Source: Mesodorylaimus sp. YZB2_4
Lineage: Eukaryota > Nematoda > Enoplea > Dorylaimida > Dorylaimidae
Reading direction: 5' to 3'
NCBI GenBank assembly: GCA_030248295.1
Contig: JASANH010000781.1
Location: 806,001 to 870,000, forward strand
Length of the DNA stretch: 64,000 nucleotides
Shown: piece after piece, positions 47,538 to 58,878 of the stretch
Numbering within the stretch: the first letter of the stretch is position 1
Layout of the letters: each line of letters starts with the position of its first letter
The notes under the pieces: generated by a model
What the model was told of the DNA's origin: nothing
What the model saw: the letters and a program-made list of their open reading frames with translations, nothing else
Databases searched by the model: none
Translations under genes and position numbers: made by a program

Positions 47538-50500
47538 ATGGCGACGACAGTTTCCGCTACGCCCGGGTTTCCAACTGCTGCGAATTCGACAAAAGATTAT
47601 CATCACGATTATGGAATAACTGACGACGATGATGAAGATTTCGATGGTGCGATGCCAACCGATGCCAAGCCCAGGATTATTTTGATGGGACTAAAGCGGT
47701 AAGTTCGAAATCGAGTGGAAATTTGTATCCAGTTTGATGCGAAAAGGTTTTTAAAGAGCAGGTATATTCTAAGGTTAGTTTATCCGTTCAGGATATCCTA
47801 AGTTAGCATACACTGGCACACAGATAATCTAAATTTCCTCAAGACTACTCTTTTTTCTGACCTATTCCTTTTAGAAGCGGTAAATCATCTATCCAGAAAG
47901 TTGTCTTTCAAAAAATGTCACCTAACGAGACGTTGTTTTTGGAAAGTACGACGCGAGTAACAAAAGAAGGTAAGTTTTGTTTGTTTTTTTCGGCTTTTAA
48001 ACTTTACCAGCATTTTTAGACATTTCGAGCAGTTCATTCATTCAGTTCCAAGTATGGGAATATCCTGGACAGATGAACGCTTTCGATCCCAGTTTTGATC
48101 CGTACGCCATTTTCGGAGGATGCGGAGCTGTGATTTTTATCGTGGATGCTCAAGTATGACTCGCATTTGTCGTTCAGGCATTAGGACGCGCTCTAAATTT
48201 GAAATTCCTGTTGAACCTATTATTAAAAAACCTTGCTTCTCGGTTCTGAATACCCGAGGTATCGCCAGGAATTATCGCAAGTCCAAATTCGAAATTCCCG
48301 CTGCGAGCAGCTTCGAAAAACAATCTTCTCTCATTTTCGTAGCGGGAATTTCAAATTCTGACTCACGATAGGCCTAATTCCTGCGATGCATCAGGTATTT
48401 ATAGAGTACAAATCTGGTTTCCTCAATCCAGATGCAGGGTTACAATGAAGAAAGACTCAATGTAGAATAAATTCACATTCAGTTCGGTATTTTCCTTTTC
48501 AGGATGATTATTCGCAAGCCTTACAAAAATTGATCGATACTGTAACGAAGGCGTATCGAATTAATCCAAAGATCAAATTCGAAGTTTTCATTCACAAAGT
48601 GGATGGTTTATCGGACGATCATAAAATCGAAGCTCATCGGGATATATCGCAAAGGGCCAATGATGACCTGGCTGATCTTAGCTTGGAAGGTGTTCATTTA
48701 AGGTAAGACAGATTTCGATAGTAATCGTTTCTCAGGTTCAAAAATAGGAAAAATTTGCCCGGAATATCAGTTTGTCGTTTCAACTGCGCAAGAATTTGAA
48801 TTCGCGCTTATGGCTTCTTATAGCAGGCTAGTTTAAGAAGTGAGGGGCGCTTGCGAAATGTGCAAAGAAGGGTTTAATAGTTGCAGATAAGTGCAGCGCG
48901 ATGTATAATCTGGTCGTGAGTGTTTTTACTGCTGTTTTTTGAGGACTTTAACTTCAGTTCACAAGAATCAGAAAGGGAGGATGAAAATCGGGGAATAGTC
49001 ACGTTTTTATGGACTAATAGAAATCTAAGAAGGCGCACTCTCCCAGGTCCGACCGATAATATCGGCCGATAATTGCGTTATCGGTTATCGGCCGATACCG
49101 ATAATTTGTGCTGCCGATAATGTAGATTTCCCTATCAATAAGAGTTTAGGGCGAACATACGGCCAGTTGATAGTGATTATGACGAGGAGCATGGAGCTAC
49201 GGATTCTCGATCAAAGAGGTCAGTGCCAAAGAACAGTCTGGAGCTGAATCACGACAAGTCACGATCATGGCTCTTCTTACTTGGATGCCTGCAATGGCAC
49301 CAAAGCAGTTTACACTAAAAGCACTTGGCTGTGTCTGTGTGTTGCATAGGCTAAGGTTATGGGAAGGAGGTAGGGCTAGCCCTGTCTTGTTACTTGCATG
49401 CTTCTCAATGAAGGCGACCTCTTTGCTTCGTGTCGTATTGCTATTATACTTTATACTCAGAAACAAGAGTGCTTCTTGGGCCTCAGCGGCACAATAAATT
49501 ACAAGTTAGTCTGACTCAAAAAAGGGGCTATGACTACAAATTATCGCTGTAGTCGTAGCATTCACCTTTGAGTTAGATTTTGGGGATAAGGTTAGTCTTT
49601 TCCCATTTGGAGTCAGGGACAGGAATGGTGATGGCCTTCAGGGTCTTCTGGGGGGGGCTGGGATAGAAAAAAGCTTTCTGGCTGTTTAAGTCCGTCTATC
49701 TGTTCACTTCTTTTCTTGACATGTTCTAAAAACTTCATGAAGTTTGCCCTGCATCGGAATATTTTTTATAAGTATAAACATCTCAGTCATCTCACAGCAT
49801 TGCACATAATGCTGATACTATGTTTCATGGGTATTTTCGTTTATCTGGACGTGGAAAAGTTTTGGAGTGTGAATCCCCGATGAATGTTCTTTGGGATGGG
49901 GATCAGGGTCAGGGTCCCAGTCGAACACTAGAGCCCTCGAAAAGTTGTGAAGGGATCTGCTTTGCATATTTCACTCATTATCTCTACCTAGAGTCTAACA
50001 AAATGAGTTTTAGGTCTGGGTCTCATTCAAGTTTCCAGGGTGTGCATGTGCACATAATGTACCTCCGCCTGTAAGATAGAAGCAACAAAATCCAGTTTAT
50101 ATTCCAATTTAAGCAAAGGGAACTCTGCTGTTTCATGAGTACCTTCCTTTCACTCAAGCATGCAGACCCTGTCCTGTCCTGCTAGCTGGGTTTTGATATT
50201 TATGCCCACTTCTTGACAGTGTCACACGGCTGGTCCCAGAGATGTCATGCGTTGCCTCAAGTGTATGACATCTACGAAGAGGAGTTTTTAGTTGGGATAT
50301 TGCAACTTACATAGTCTTCGGTCCCGAGATTTTGGGCTGCCAGATTGATTAAAATTGGTCTTTAAAGGAAGCCTAGCATGCGAAATTAAAAAATCGCATG
50401 TTTTAAGGATGGGGATCTGACCAAAATTCAAATTTCCCGCCATAAAACTTAAATATTTAAAAGTTTTCAAAAATTATCGGTTTTATCGGCCGATAATTGC

Positions 50501-52000
50501 GTTATCGGTTATCGGCCGATACCGATAATTGCCTTATCGGTCGGACCTGGGCACTGTCGTCTATGCTGTCTGTCTGTCTGTCAGGCCAGGCTTTCTTGCA
50601 GCGAATAACATGAAGGCAATCATGAAAAAATGACTGGCAATGGTTTCCTGTTCGACTTCAGATGTGCCTGGAGAAAAATTCAGGGGATAAGATACGAAAA
50701 AATATTTTGGCCGATGCCTTTGCTAATCGAATTTTTTTTTAGTTTTTACTTAACGAGCATTTACGACCACTCAATTTTTGAAGCCTTCAGCAAAGCCGTT
50801 CAAAAACTCATTCCTCAATTGCCCACATTGGAAAATTTATTAAATATTTTTATATCAGTAAGTCAAATAGCGGAGATCAATTTTTTACGTTTTTTATCCG
50901 ATCAATTTGGTGAACACGAGCTTTTATCGATTAATCAGAACTTTGTTTCGCTACGATCACATCAGACGAGTTATGGTGCTATTTTTTCTAAAAAATTGGT
51001 TGATCGATTTTTCAATCTACATTTTTGCGATTGATCGATGTGTTTGCAAATAATGTGATAAATCAATTATAGTGATCGATGTGATTTTTGACCGAATCGA
51101 TATCTTGCATCGTTTTAGAATTCCGGCGTTGAGAAAGCGTTTCTGTTCGACGTGGCTAGCAAGATTTACGTTGCCACTGACAGCAGCCCGGTTGATATGC
51201 AGTCGTACGAATTGTGCTGCGATATGATCGATGTGGTGATCGATGTGTCGTGTATATACGGGTAAGGAGGGTTTGGCTTGGCAAGTACGAGGTCAGCTGG
51301 AGGTCGTTGCCTACGTCCTGCGCTGAAAGAGATCCACGAAGGTTCACCCTGATCGTGAGCCAACTCAAGTGGGCTCCACTTTGTAGCAGTCAGGAGACCG
51401 GCGTTTCTTGATGCACAGTAGGCCGAACGGTGAAGTTCAAGTTTTCAAGCGTCTGTTGCTCTATAAAAATGGCGTATATTGCCGACCCGAGATGGGTCCC
51501 CAAACTTTTTAGCTCACACCACACAGTTAGAGCAGACGCTTGTCGCGGATGCACTAGACCCGCGTGAGAGACATGCATGTAGGCGTGGCAGATAACAGGC
51601 TTTCCATGGTTTAGATTTCGAGACGACGCGGATTTCACGGCCTTCGATTTACAATCCTCAGCCGTCATAAAGCTCAATAACAACACGGTTTTGTACCTGA
51701 AGGAAGTGAATCGCTATTTGGCGTTGGTGTGCATATTGAGGGCGGATAGTTTTGAAAAGCAAGGTGAGGAGTGAAATGAAGTATTTTTCATATTTTTTTC
51801 CTAGAAAATTATTGATTCTAGGTTTAATCGATTATAATTTCCATTGTTTCAAAAAAGCAATCGAAGCCGTTTTTGAATTGCGAAAACGATTGGCCACAAC
51901 TCGCGGCGTTGATGGACGTAATGGGAAGGCGAAGTTGCGTCTGGATTCGCAGGGCGAGTCCGATTCACATTTGAGTAGCGAGAGTGCTCATGATCGATGA
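47538..52000 (+). CDS. RRAGC: Rag small GTPase of the RagC/D type, 8 exons, 391 residues
   Basis: Exons: 47538-47698, 47875-47969, 48020-48153, 48503-48702, 50743-50857, 51119-51261, 51615-51763, 51822-52000; phases close over 1176 nt. RagC/D pairs with RagA/B on lysosomes and recruits mTORC1 when amino acids or cholesterol are plentiful. Visible motifs: P-loop GLKRSGKS at 51-58, switch II region WEYPGQ at 98-103, G4 HKVD at 161-164, and the long C-terminal roadblock-like dimerisation domain containing [12 protein letters not shown] and [19 protein letters not shown]. The acidic N-terminus is typical of C/D rather than A/B. The C-terminal tail is Ser-rich and ends SESAHDR. Intron 4 (2.0 kb) holds a 1.5 kb hAT-like element. 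The symbol is given for the C/D class; C and D cannot be separated in an invertebrate. Confidence 0.95.
49043..50550. mobile_element. hAT-like DNA element, 1508 bp, in intron 4 of the RagC/D gene
   Basis: The left end reads CCAGGTCCGACCGATAA and the right end is its reverse complement, TTATCGGTCGGACCTGG, a 17-bp terminal inverted repeat. The flanks are an 8-bp duplication with one mismatch: GCACTCTC (49035-49042) and GCACTGTC (50551-50558). Both subterminal regions are packed with palindromic TATCGGCCGATA units, likely transposase-binding sites. No intact transposase frame lies inside, so it is non-autonomous or dead. The insert accounts for most of the intron length. Confidence 0.82.
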
Positions 52001-52494
52001 TCGATGGTGCTGAGTGAGAAGTCACAGGGGACATGACAGGTCTCTGTTCAAGGCTAGGTGTTGGCTATGGGGACTGGGGGGATGTAGGATGGGCTTTTAG
52101 TGATGCGTACTCTGTATGGATTGGCATTTTTTGAAATTGGGATTTTGGCGAAAATGATGCTGCACAAATGCAGACTGTCCGCAGACAGATTGTACATTAA
52201 GTGCCGTGTGGATCAGAATTTTGAGTAACGCATAAACTTTAAACAGTGGCAGAAGACGGGTCGAGTTGGGTTTTGATTTAGGAACCCAGAAACCAAAATT
52301 TCTCGATACAGATCGGCTTCTGAAACTGCTTATAGCTCACTTTTTCGCGCGTAATTTGGATAAAATTAACGTGGTAATAAAGAAGATATATTTTTAGCAT
52401 TGAAAATCAATATCTCATTCAAAAAGTCAGAAAAAAGGAGTCAGGAAAAAATCGGGTTGGGTTTGGGGTTTGGATTTTAGGTCCTGGGTTGGGA

Positions 52495-53735
52495 GACGAT
52501 GGCTCAGTTGGTTAAGGCGTTGATCCCGCATTGGTTTGGGCCAGCAACCCTATCTGAGTCCGAGGCTCTATTCCGTCAGAGAATGGCAGTTTAGTAGCTT
52601 GTCGCTGGCTTTGGACGCCAGGCCCTGGGCGACTCCCCTGCTACTGTCAGGTGGCGGACGCCCACTCAAAGAGTATAGAATTGGGATTATAGAATGCAGA
52701 ATCAGCACAGAGGCGCATATGGTTTGCGAGGGTAGATTACGAGGAGGAAAATGAGAGAGTCGACCTGTGGAAATCACTGTTAAGACAGTTAAAAGTTTTG
52801 ATAGAAAGAGCGAGGTACATCTTACCGCATAGTGAGTACAAGGTGCTTTTTGTGAAGTCGTCTTTCTGTAGGCTTCTATCGTTGTATGGGTAAAATATAG
52901 GTGCGCAGTGGTGAGAGAAAAGAATAAGGAAAATGAAAAATAAAAAATTAAAAAAATATAGAAAATATAAAAATTTAAAAAATTTAAGAGGGAAAAAAAC
53001 ATTATATAGAATAAAAAATATGAAATATGGAGAAAAATGAAAAAAAATAAAATAAAATAGAAACAAAAAGGGGAAAAAATGTATAAAAATATTTATAAAA
53101 CTGCTGTGGATTTTGCCTATTATTGTCTTTGTTGCGAAAATCGTCAAGTTTTGGTTGTTGAGAAGGTACTAATCGTAACAGGAGAACTATGTCTTCACTC
53201 ATTGCGGGAGCTAGTGTGCGTATGTTTCTTGCTTTGAGAATTACGCGTTGTGCAGTGGTTTTCTACTAGTTAGGATGCATGTAGGTAAAGCAGCTAAGCT
53301 GAGAGGGTGAGATCAAACAGGAGATAACAGCACCTAGATCGGTGCCAATTTTTCCTTCCCATTCGCTTATATTGCTTGGTTAATCAAGGTCACCAAGAAA
53401 AGAAGGAAGATAAACAAGCGAAAAAAGTTGATAAATCGATCAAATTTGAATTTGGCGGTTTTTGTACTTAAATTTAATTCTACGAAAAAAATGCCAGTGA
53501 AAAAAAAAATTAAATTGGGAAACTGCTGCTGGAACACCAGTTGGGAAGGTCCTCCCTTCTTATCCAGTATGCCCTCGTGTGGAGGTTCCTCGGAGATGTC
53601 AGACGGAAGCTGCCGTGAGAGCTGGTCGGTCACCTCGCAGCCTCGCATATCATATCATGGCAGCTGGCCGGCTATAGGCAAAACGGGTTGGAATTTCCAT
53701 GGGGAACTGGCGCGGAACGGCCAAACCCACAAAAC
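52495..53735 (+). repeat. SINE family D copy, split by an 826-bp insertion
   Basis: The head (GGGAGACGATGGCTCAG with a GAGGCTCTATTCC B-box) and first body part lie at 52495-52686. The rest of the body resumes at 53513 and ends near GGCAAAACGGGTTGGAATT. The uninterrupted copy at 54000-54395 shows that the two parts were once joined. Confidence 0.8.
52687..53512 (+). mobile_element. Insertion with AATTGGGA target duplication, possible retroposon
   Basis: The 8-bp sequence AATTGGGA occurs at 52679-52686 and again at 53513-53520, on either side of 826 bases absent from the sister SINE copy. The right end is A-rich (GTGAAAAAAAAAATTA), which suggests a 3' poly(A) and a retroposon. No terminal inverted repeats were seen and no reverse transcriptase is encoded. 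A segment of A-rich low complexity lies inside. Confidence 0.7.
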
Positions 53736-53999
53736 TTTAAAAAAATATAGGGTGAAGTTGTGGGGAAAGTTCATGGAGGCTTTCATAAAATAAAAGTCTG
53801 TTCCATCAATCAAAAAACTGTTAGAAATAACCTCAAAGTCAAGGTCTGAATTCTGGCAAAACCCTGATTCACTGACGCTCGGTCAAAGGGGCCGGTCAAG
53901 GTCAGGGTCAGGTCAGAATTTCTCGCACCTAGTCAGAGTATTCTGACAGCGAAAGAAAGTTATTCTGACAGCGAAAGAAAGTAAATTTAGTGAAATGTT

Positions 54000-54395
54000 G
54001 GTTTTGTGGGTTGGGCCGTCCCGCGCCAGTTCCCCGTGGGAATTCACACCCGTTTTGCCTATAGCAGGCCAGGCCGTGAGGTGACAAGCTCTCACAGCAG
54101 CTTCCGTCTGACATCTCCGAGGAACCTCCACACAAGGGCATACTGGATAAGAAGGGAGAACCTTCCCAACTCGTGTTCGAGGAGCACTTTCCCAATTCTG
54201 CACTCTTTGAGTGGGCGTCCGCCATTTGACAGTAGCAGGGGAGTCGCCCACAGCCCGGCGTCCAGCCAGCGACAAGCTACTAAACTGCCGTCCTCTGTCG
54301 GAATAGAACCTCGGACTCGCAGTCAGGGTTGCTGGCCCAAAACAATGGGGGATCAACGTCTTAATCAACTGAGCCATCGCCTCCCAGCCCAGGTC
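54000..54395 (-). repeat. SINE family D, uninterrupted copy
   Basis: On the minus strand the head reads GGGAGGCGATGGCTCAGTTG, with the B-box GAGGTTCTATTCC. The body follows and ends GGCAAAACGGGTGTGAATT. The 3' body matches family C, but the tRNA head is different (Ile/Met-like A-box TGGCTCAGTTGG rather than TGGTGCAGCGG). Confidence 0.8.
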
Positions 54396-57092
54396 CGACA
54401 TCAGGTGAGAAAGGTGTACCCGACCCGATCCTGGACCTTAAATCCAAACCCCAAACCCGACCCAGCCCGAGAAATTTCTGCCAAACCTGACCTGACCCGA
54501 CTTTTTGAATAAGATATTAATTTTCAATGCTAAAGCTGTATCTTCTTTCTCCCACGTAATTTTATGCAAATTACGCGCGAAAAAGTGAACTACGGTATAA
54601 GCAGTTTGAGAAGTTAATCTGTATCGAGAAATTTTGGTCCATGTGAGTCATAAAAGTCGGGTTTTTTGGGGCTCCAAAGTCAAAACTGAGAGAGAAATAA
54701 AACCCGACTTTTCGGATAAGGGTAAAGGGCGGGTACCCAATTCAGACTTGGATCCCAAAGTTTCCGTTTCGGATGCCATTCCAGGTTAAGAATAACAGTC
54801 CTTATAAAAACGAAATTCCAGTATCGAAAATAAACGGCCGAAGAGAAAGGAAGACAATAAGTTTTTAAGGTTCAAGCGCGCCCTACTCGAGAAGATAAAA
54901 AGGTGTGTCTGTGATCAAAAATTTAAAACCTTGCTGCACTCGACCATTAGCCGCTACCCCTCACCCGACCGGCACCACTTTTTTGCTTTCCCCCTCGCCC
55001 CTCTAGGCTGCGGTCGACATTTATGGGCGGCCCCTTGGACAAATACGAAGGGTGGCCCATAAGAATGTAGAGCAATCAGCTGGTTCTAGTCTCCTGGCTC
55101 CTCCCTGCCGAGCCAACCACCCTACCTCGCCCCTCGAACTCTCAAGCGGCAGTATCCAGTTTAACTCACCAGATCAATCACCATTTGTTCATAGTCTACC
55201 CTTCACCAAGCCGGAAAACAAATATTTTTAAGTTGTTTGTATTTCGTTTGATTTCGTTGAAGCACAGTTTTCACATCATTTATTGTTTTGTCATAAGCAG
55301 CTTCCGCCTGCGCAGTTTGTGCGCCGCGTGCGTGGTCGACTTGATCGAATTTCCTGCCAAATTTTCCCATCCATCCATTAAAGGCGCATAATCCGGTTAT
55401 ATCAGCCCATTAAATCGGTTTGTCGAGGGAAAATTTGATTAACCACTTTTTATGGCATCGGTTTGAGCTGTAATTAATGTTTCGGCATAAAGTTTGAGTA
55501 TGATTTCACCGAGTCCTTCATAGTCTAGTTTGGACAATGGAAATCTAGTCAAGCGAAACTGCCTGAATCGATTCGTTTTCCTGGCATATCTACAGGTAGG
55601 GTCGGTGGCAGGTTAGTACAGCTTCGTCGATGTAGCTGATGTAGACGCTAGCAGCGGGAGAGGCGGGAGAAAAAAGGTTTTTTCGTGGAGTTGTGGAAGA
55701 TAATATGAGGAATTATTTGTGGTGGGAAGCCCCCTTTACGGTAAGTAAAGCTCGCCAATCTTTTTTACACTTTCAGAAATGTCCGGGAAGGAAAACCTGC
55801 TATTGAAAGTTGCGTTTTGTTTGTCAAGAATCTTCGAATCTTTTATCTGAAACTGACTTTTACGTGCGGGTAACGTGGCATTTCTAGATTTCTGATCGCG
55901 TCAATACCATCGTTCTTTTGCTTATAAACAAAAATACTTCTCTCATTCTTATATTTGTCTCGATGAGTGTGCTAAAAATGTAATTTAAATCTGATGCATG
56001 AAAATATCCAAAATCGATATGCTTGTAAAAGTCAGTTGGGTCAATAGACCTTTTCAGCGTGCCCCGAAAGAGTTGAATTTGAAATTCCCGCTTCGGCTGC
56101 TTATAACAATAAAACCAGGATCCAGCAGATCTGTGCGCGATCTTATGCAAATTTTGGCTGAGATGACAAAGATCAATATTTATAACTAAAGTCAATGACG
56201 ATGGAAGCATGAGGAAAAATTGCTATTGTATCATAAGATAATGAATTTTCGAATTCCACTCGCCCTCGATGAACTCAATCATTAATTTGGATCGGTAGAA
56301 TAAACAGATCTGCTCACAAAGTGCCAAATTGTCATAAGCAGCCAAGCTACCGTAATCGCGGTAATTCAAAGTTTTGCTGACGCTGAAAAGGTCTATAGCC
56401 ACCCCCCCCCCCCCCCAAATGCGGGTAGTATACCTTAGCGCCTCCCTCACATTTTTGTCGGACAAAACCGAGCGTGAGGTGCAGAAAATCTCGCAACAAA
56501 TAAGGCGGGCTAATTTTTACCTGCTGCTTGCGAACATCACAATATTTTCTGCACACCCTAAGTAAGATAGAAATGTGCATGGATGCGCTGAAGTAACAGT
56601 CATCGTCCAGTCCATCTTGCCACTGGCACTTGTCTACTTGGTTGCGTTCGTTTGGGATCAGGATTCATCTAATCCCGACCAGGATCTTGATTTTCAAAGA
56701 GTGTTTTTCTCACTTTTCATTCGCTCTGGATGATCTACAACCCACCGTGAGCTGCCAGCAAATATTGAGCAAAACTCTATATCTCTTTTAACCAATTTTA
56801 GTACTGTTTTTATCATTATATTCAAAATCAGCCTAGCAAAAAAGCGGAGAAGTATATTCGCCAATTATGGAAGAAATCATCAGTTCAATCATCCCCTAAA
56901 TGTTCCCCTTCTCCACAATATTCAATCCCAACCATTTTTTGTCAGGATTGAGATCCCAAACGAACGCTACTCGCTAAAGTAGGCGAGTACCTTGTCCCCA
57001 CTTTACATTGGCTTCTGTTCCCCTTTCGTCCATATATGGCATCATCCACCATCATTCCGCCTGTTTAGGACTACTGGTCAAATCAGACGATA

Positions 57093-58082
57093 ATGTCATA
57101 CACACCACCACCAGCATCACTTGCGAAGCAGCCAGTCAATGAAATGCCTCTGATTCAGCCAACATCGCATTGTGATGCTAATTCCTTAACGGACAGTTAC
57201 GGATTAGCAATTCAATTAGTTTTGGCTGCTTTGGCATTCGCTTCGTTGATATTGAAACGATTCTATTGCGAACCGCGTGAACAAAGACGCACATGGACCA
57301 TATGGTTTTTTGATACATCCAAACAAGCAGTGGGCGCTGGTGTCATACATTTTTTGAACGTTTTTCTCGCGCAAATTTTACATCAAAAACGAGGCGATCC
57401 ATGTACTTGGTACGTGGTCAGCTTTTTATTAGATTCAACAATGGGTTTATTAATAATTTACGCTGGCGTACGATTGATTTCGTTCATTGCAAAATATAAA
57501 AATTGGTCAACATTAAATTTTGGTGAATATGGAAAACCACCGAAATGTCGAGCATGGTTAAATCAATGCCTCGTTTTTGTTGGTATTATTATCGCGGAAA
57601 AAATTATGGTTACAATCATGTTAGAATTTCGTTTTTGGCGCAATGTAAGAGAAATTATTCTTAGTCCAATAACAAATCCGAAATTAGAAGTTACAATTGT
57701 CATGTTGATTATTCCATTCATTATGAATACATTCATTTTTTGGGTAGTCGATAATTTTACCATGAGAAAAAATTATCGACCAGTGCCAACGAGCGATTTG
57801 GATGAAGAAGAGGAATTAGAAACGGGCGGTATGAAAAATAAAATTTTTCGAAAGAAAAAAGCAATTCGAACATACGTTAACGAAAATGCGGGTCGTCAAA
57901 TTGGTGAAAATGATGAAGATTCGGATAGTGGCGAGCATTTATTAACAAGTAACGACGAAGTTTTCACTTCGGTCTCGTTGGAAAATACGTGTGAAATTGG
58001 AACAAAAATAGAAAACAATTGCCCTATTTTAAGACGCGACTCGAATGTTCATCTTCGATTAAATAGCGCCTCTGTTTTGTAA
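57093..58082 (+). CDS. STIMATE: STIMATE/TMEM110 homologue, intronless, 329 residues
   Basis: STIMATE is an ER membrane protein that helps STIM1 reach ER-plasma membrane junctions and activate store-operated calcium entry. The chain shows five spans at about residues 35-55, 78-96, 106-132, 156-178 and 199-222. Conserved blocks include LKRFYCEPREQRR, WFFDTSKQAVG, FLLDSTMGLLIIYAGVR, NFGEYGKPPKC and the MLIIPFIMNTFIFWVVDNF stretch before a cytosolic tail. That tail has an acidic cluster, then basic and serine-rich parts. Length agrees with the family (about 300 residues). The start is the first ATG of the frame. The gene lacks introns, unlike the vertebrate gene as I know it. A variant poly(A) signal ATATAAA lies about 25 bases past the stop. 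A retrocopy origin is possible, but the frame is intact. Confidence 0.92.
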   Translation: MSYTPPPASLAKQPVNEMPLIQPTSHCDANSLTDSYGLAIQLVLAALAFASLILKRFYCEPREQRRTWTIWFFDTSKQAVGAGVIHFLNVFLAQILHQKRGDPCTWYVVSFLLDSTMGLLIIYAGVRLISFIAKYKNWSTLNFGEYGKPPKCRAWLNQCLVFVGIIIAEKIMVTIMLEFRFWRNVREIILSPITNPKLEVTIVMLIIPFIMNTFIFWVVDNFTMRKNYRPVPTSDLDEEEELETGGMKNKIFRKKKAIRTYVNENAGRQIGENDEDSDSGEHLLTSNDEVFTSVSLENTCEIGTKIENNCPILRRDSNVHLRLNSASVL

Positions 58083-58720
58083 ATTTTTCATTCTTTTTCA
58101 TGATTCACATATAAAGTCAAATACATTTTTTACCTGCATTTTCTTTGCTTATTTATCAGATTTATGACTTGTGGGCATTTGTGTACAGTTGTATCTTTTT
58201 TTGAGCTGGGTTGCTCGTCATTGCTCACCATCTTTTTATCAGTTCTGATGAATTGCCCTCTGGGCGCTTGATTGACACGAGTGGATTTTGCATGCAGACC
58301 AAAGCGATTATGAGATGGGAATGATCGGTTTGGTTTTATTGATTTCCCCTCGTTTTTAAAGGATTTATTTAACTCGTATTGTTTTGGCTTTTTCTAGTTT
58401 TTGCAATTTTCATGATTTCGCTCGATTGGTTCAAATTTTTGTGGTGGTTATTTATGAATTGGGTCTAATGTGTTTTTTTAGAAGGAATAGCGTTTTGGGG
58501 ACTCGCTAATTTGGATCACTTTTAAAGCTTTATGAATTTTCTGACAGTCTTTGTTAAAATTAAGACATATCTGCGTATGGCATTGGTGATGATTTGCGTG
58601 GAATCTTTCTTAAACTAAAAATAAAAAGGTTTTGGTTTCTTGTATTATGATGATTTGTACAATACATACGTATATGGCATGGTGTGATGGGCTAACTTTT
58701 TGTGAATAACTGCAACAGTA

Positions 58721-58878
58721 CATTCGACCTCAGATAATTGCACTTCGGTTAATTGCAACAAGTGTCCCGTAGCAACAATGTTGCAACAAGCTATAGAATG
58801 TTTTATGTTTATCCCAAAGTCGGATAATTGCAACTCATTTTGGCGCGCGCAGCGTTTGCAATTACCAAAGGTTGACTG
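58721..58878. mobile_element. pogo/Tigger-like MITE, 158 bp, with TA target sites
   Basis: The left end CATTCGACCTCAGATAATTG and the right end CAATTACCAAAGGTTGACTG are imperfect inverted repeats of the CAGTCGACCTCGGATAATTG type. TA dinucleotides flank both ends (58719-58720 and 58879-58880). Internal copies of GATAATTGCAA are present. No frame lies inside. Confidence 0.72.

Larger units (their letters stand above)
52001..57092. other. Repeat-rich intergenic region, 5.1 kb
   Basis: It contains a large inverted duplication of a family D SINE with its flank (52290-54655). One arm of this duplication is split by an insertion. It also contains A-rich low-complexity sequence (52915-53090), GGGTCGGG-type low complexity (54420-54520), and a run of about 15 C near 56402. 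No coding region was supported. The 108-codon minus-strand frame at 55884-56210 has no family features and includes the dispersed TTTGAAATTCCCGC motif. Confidence 0.6.

Noticed and set aside
52568-53202. Phe/Ile-rich frames on the minus strand
   Set aside because: They arise from an A-rich low-complexity tract inside the nested insertion.
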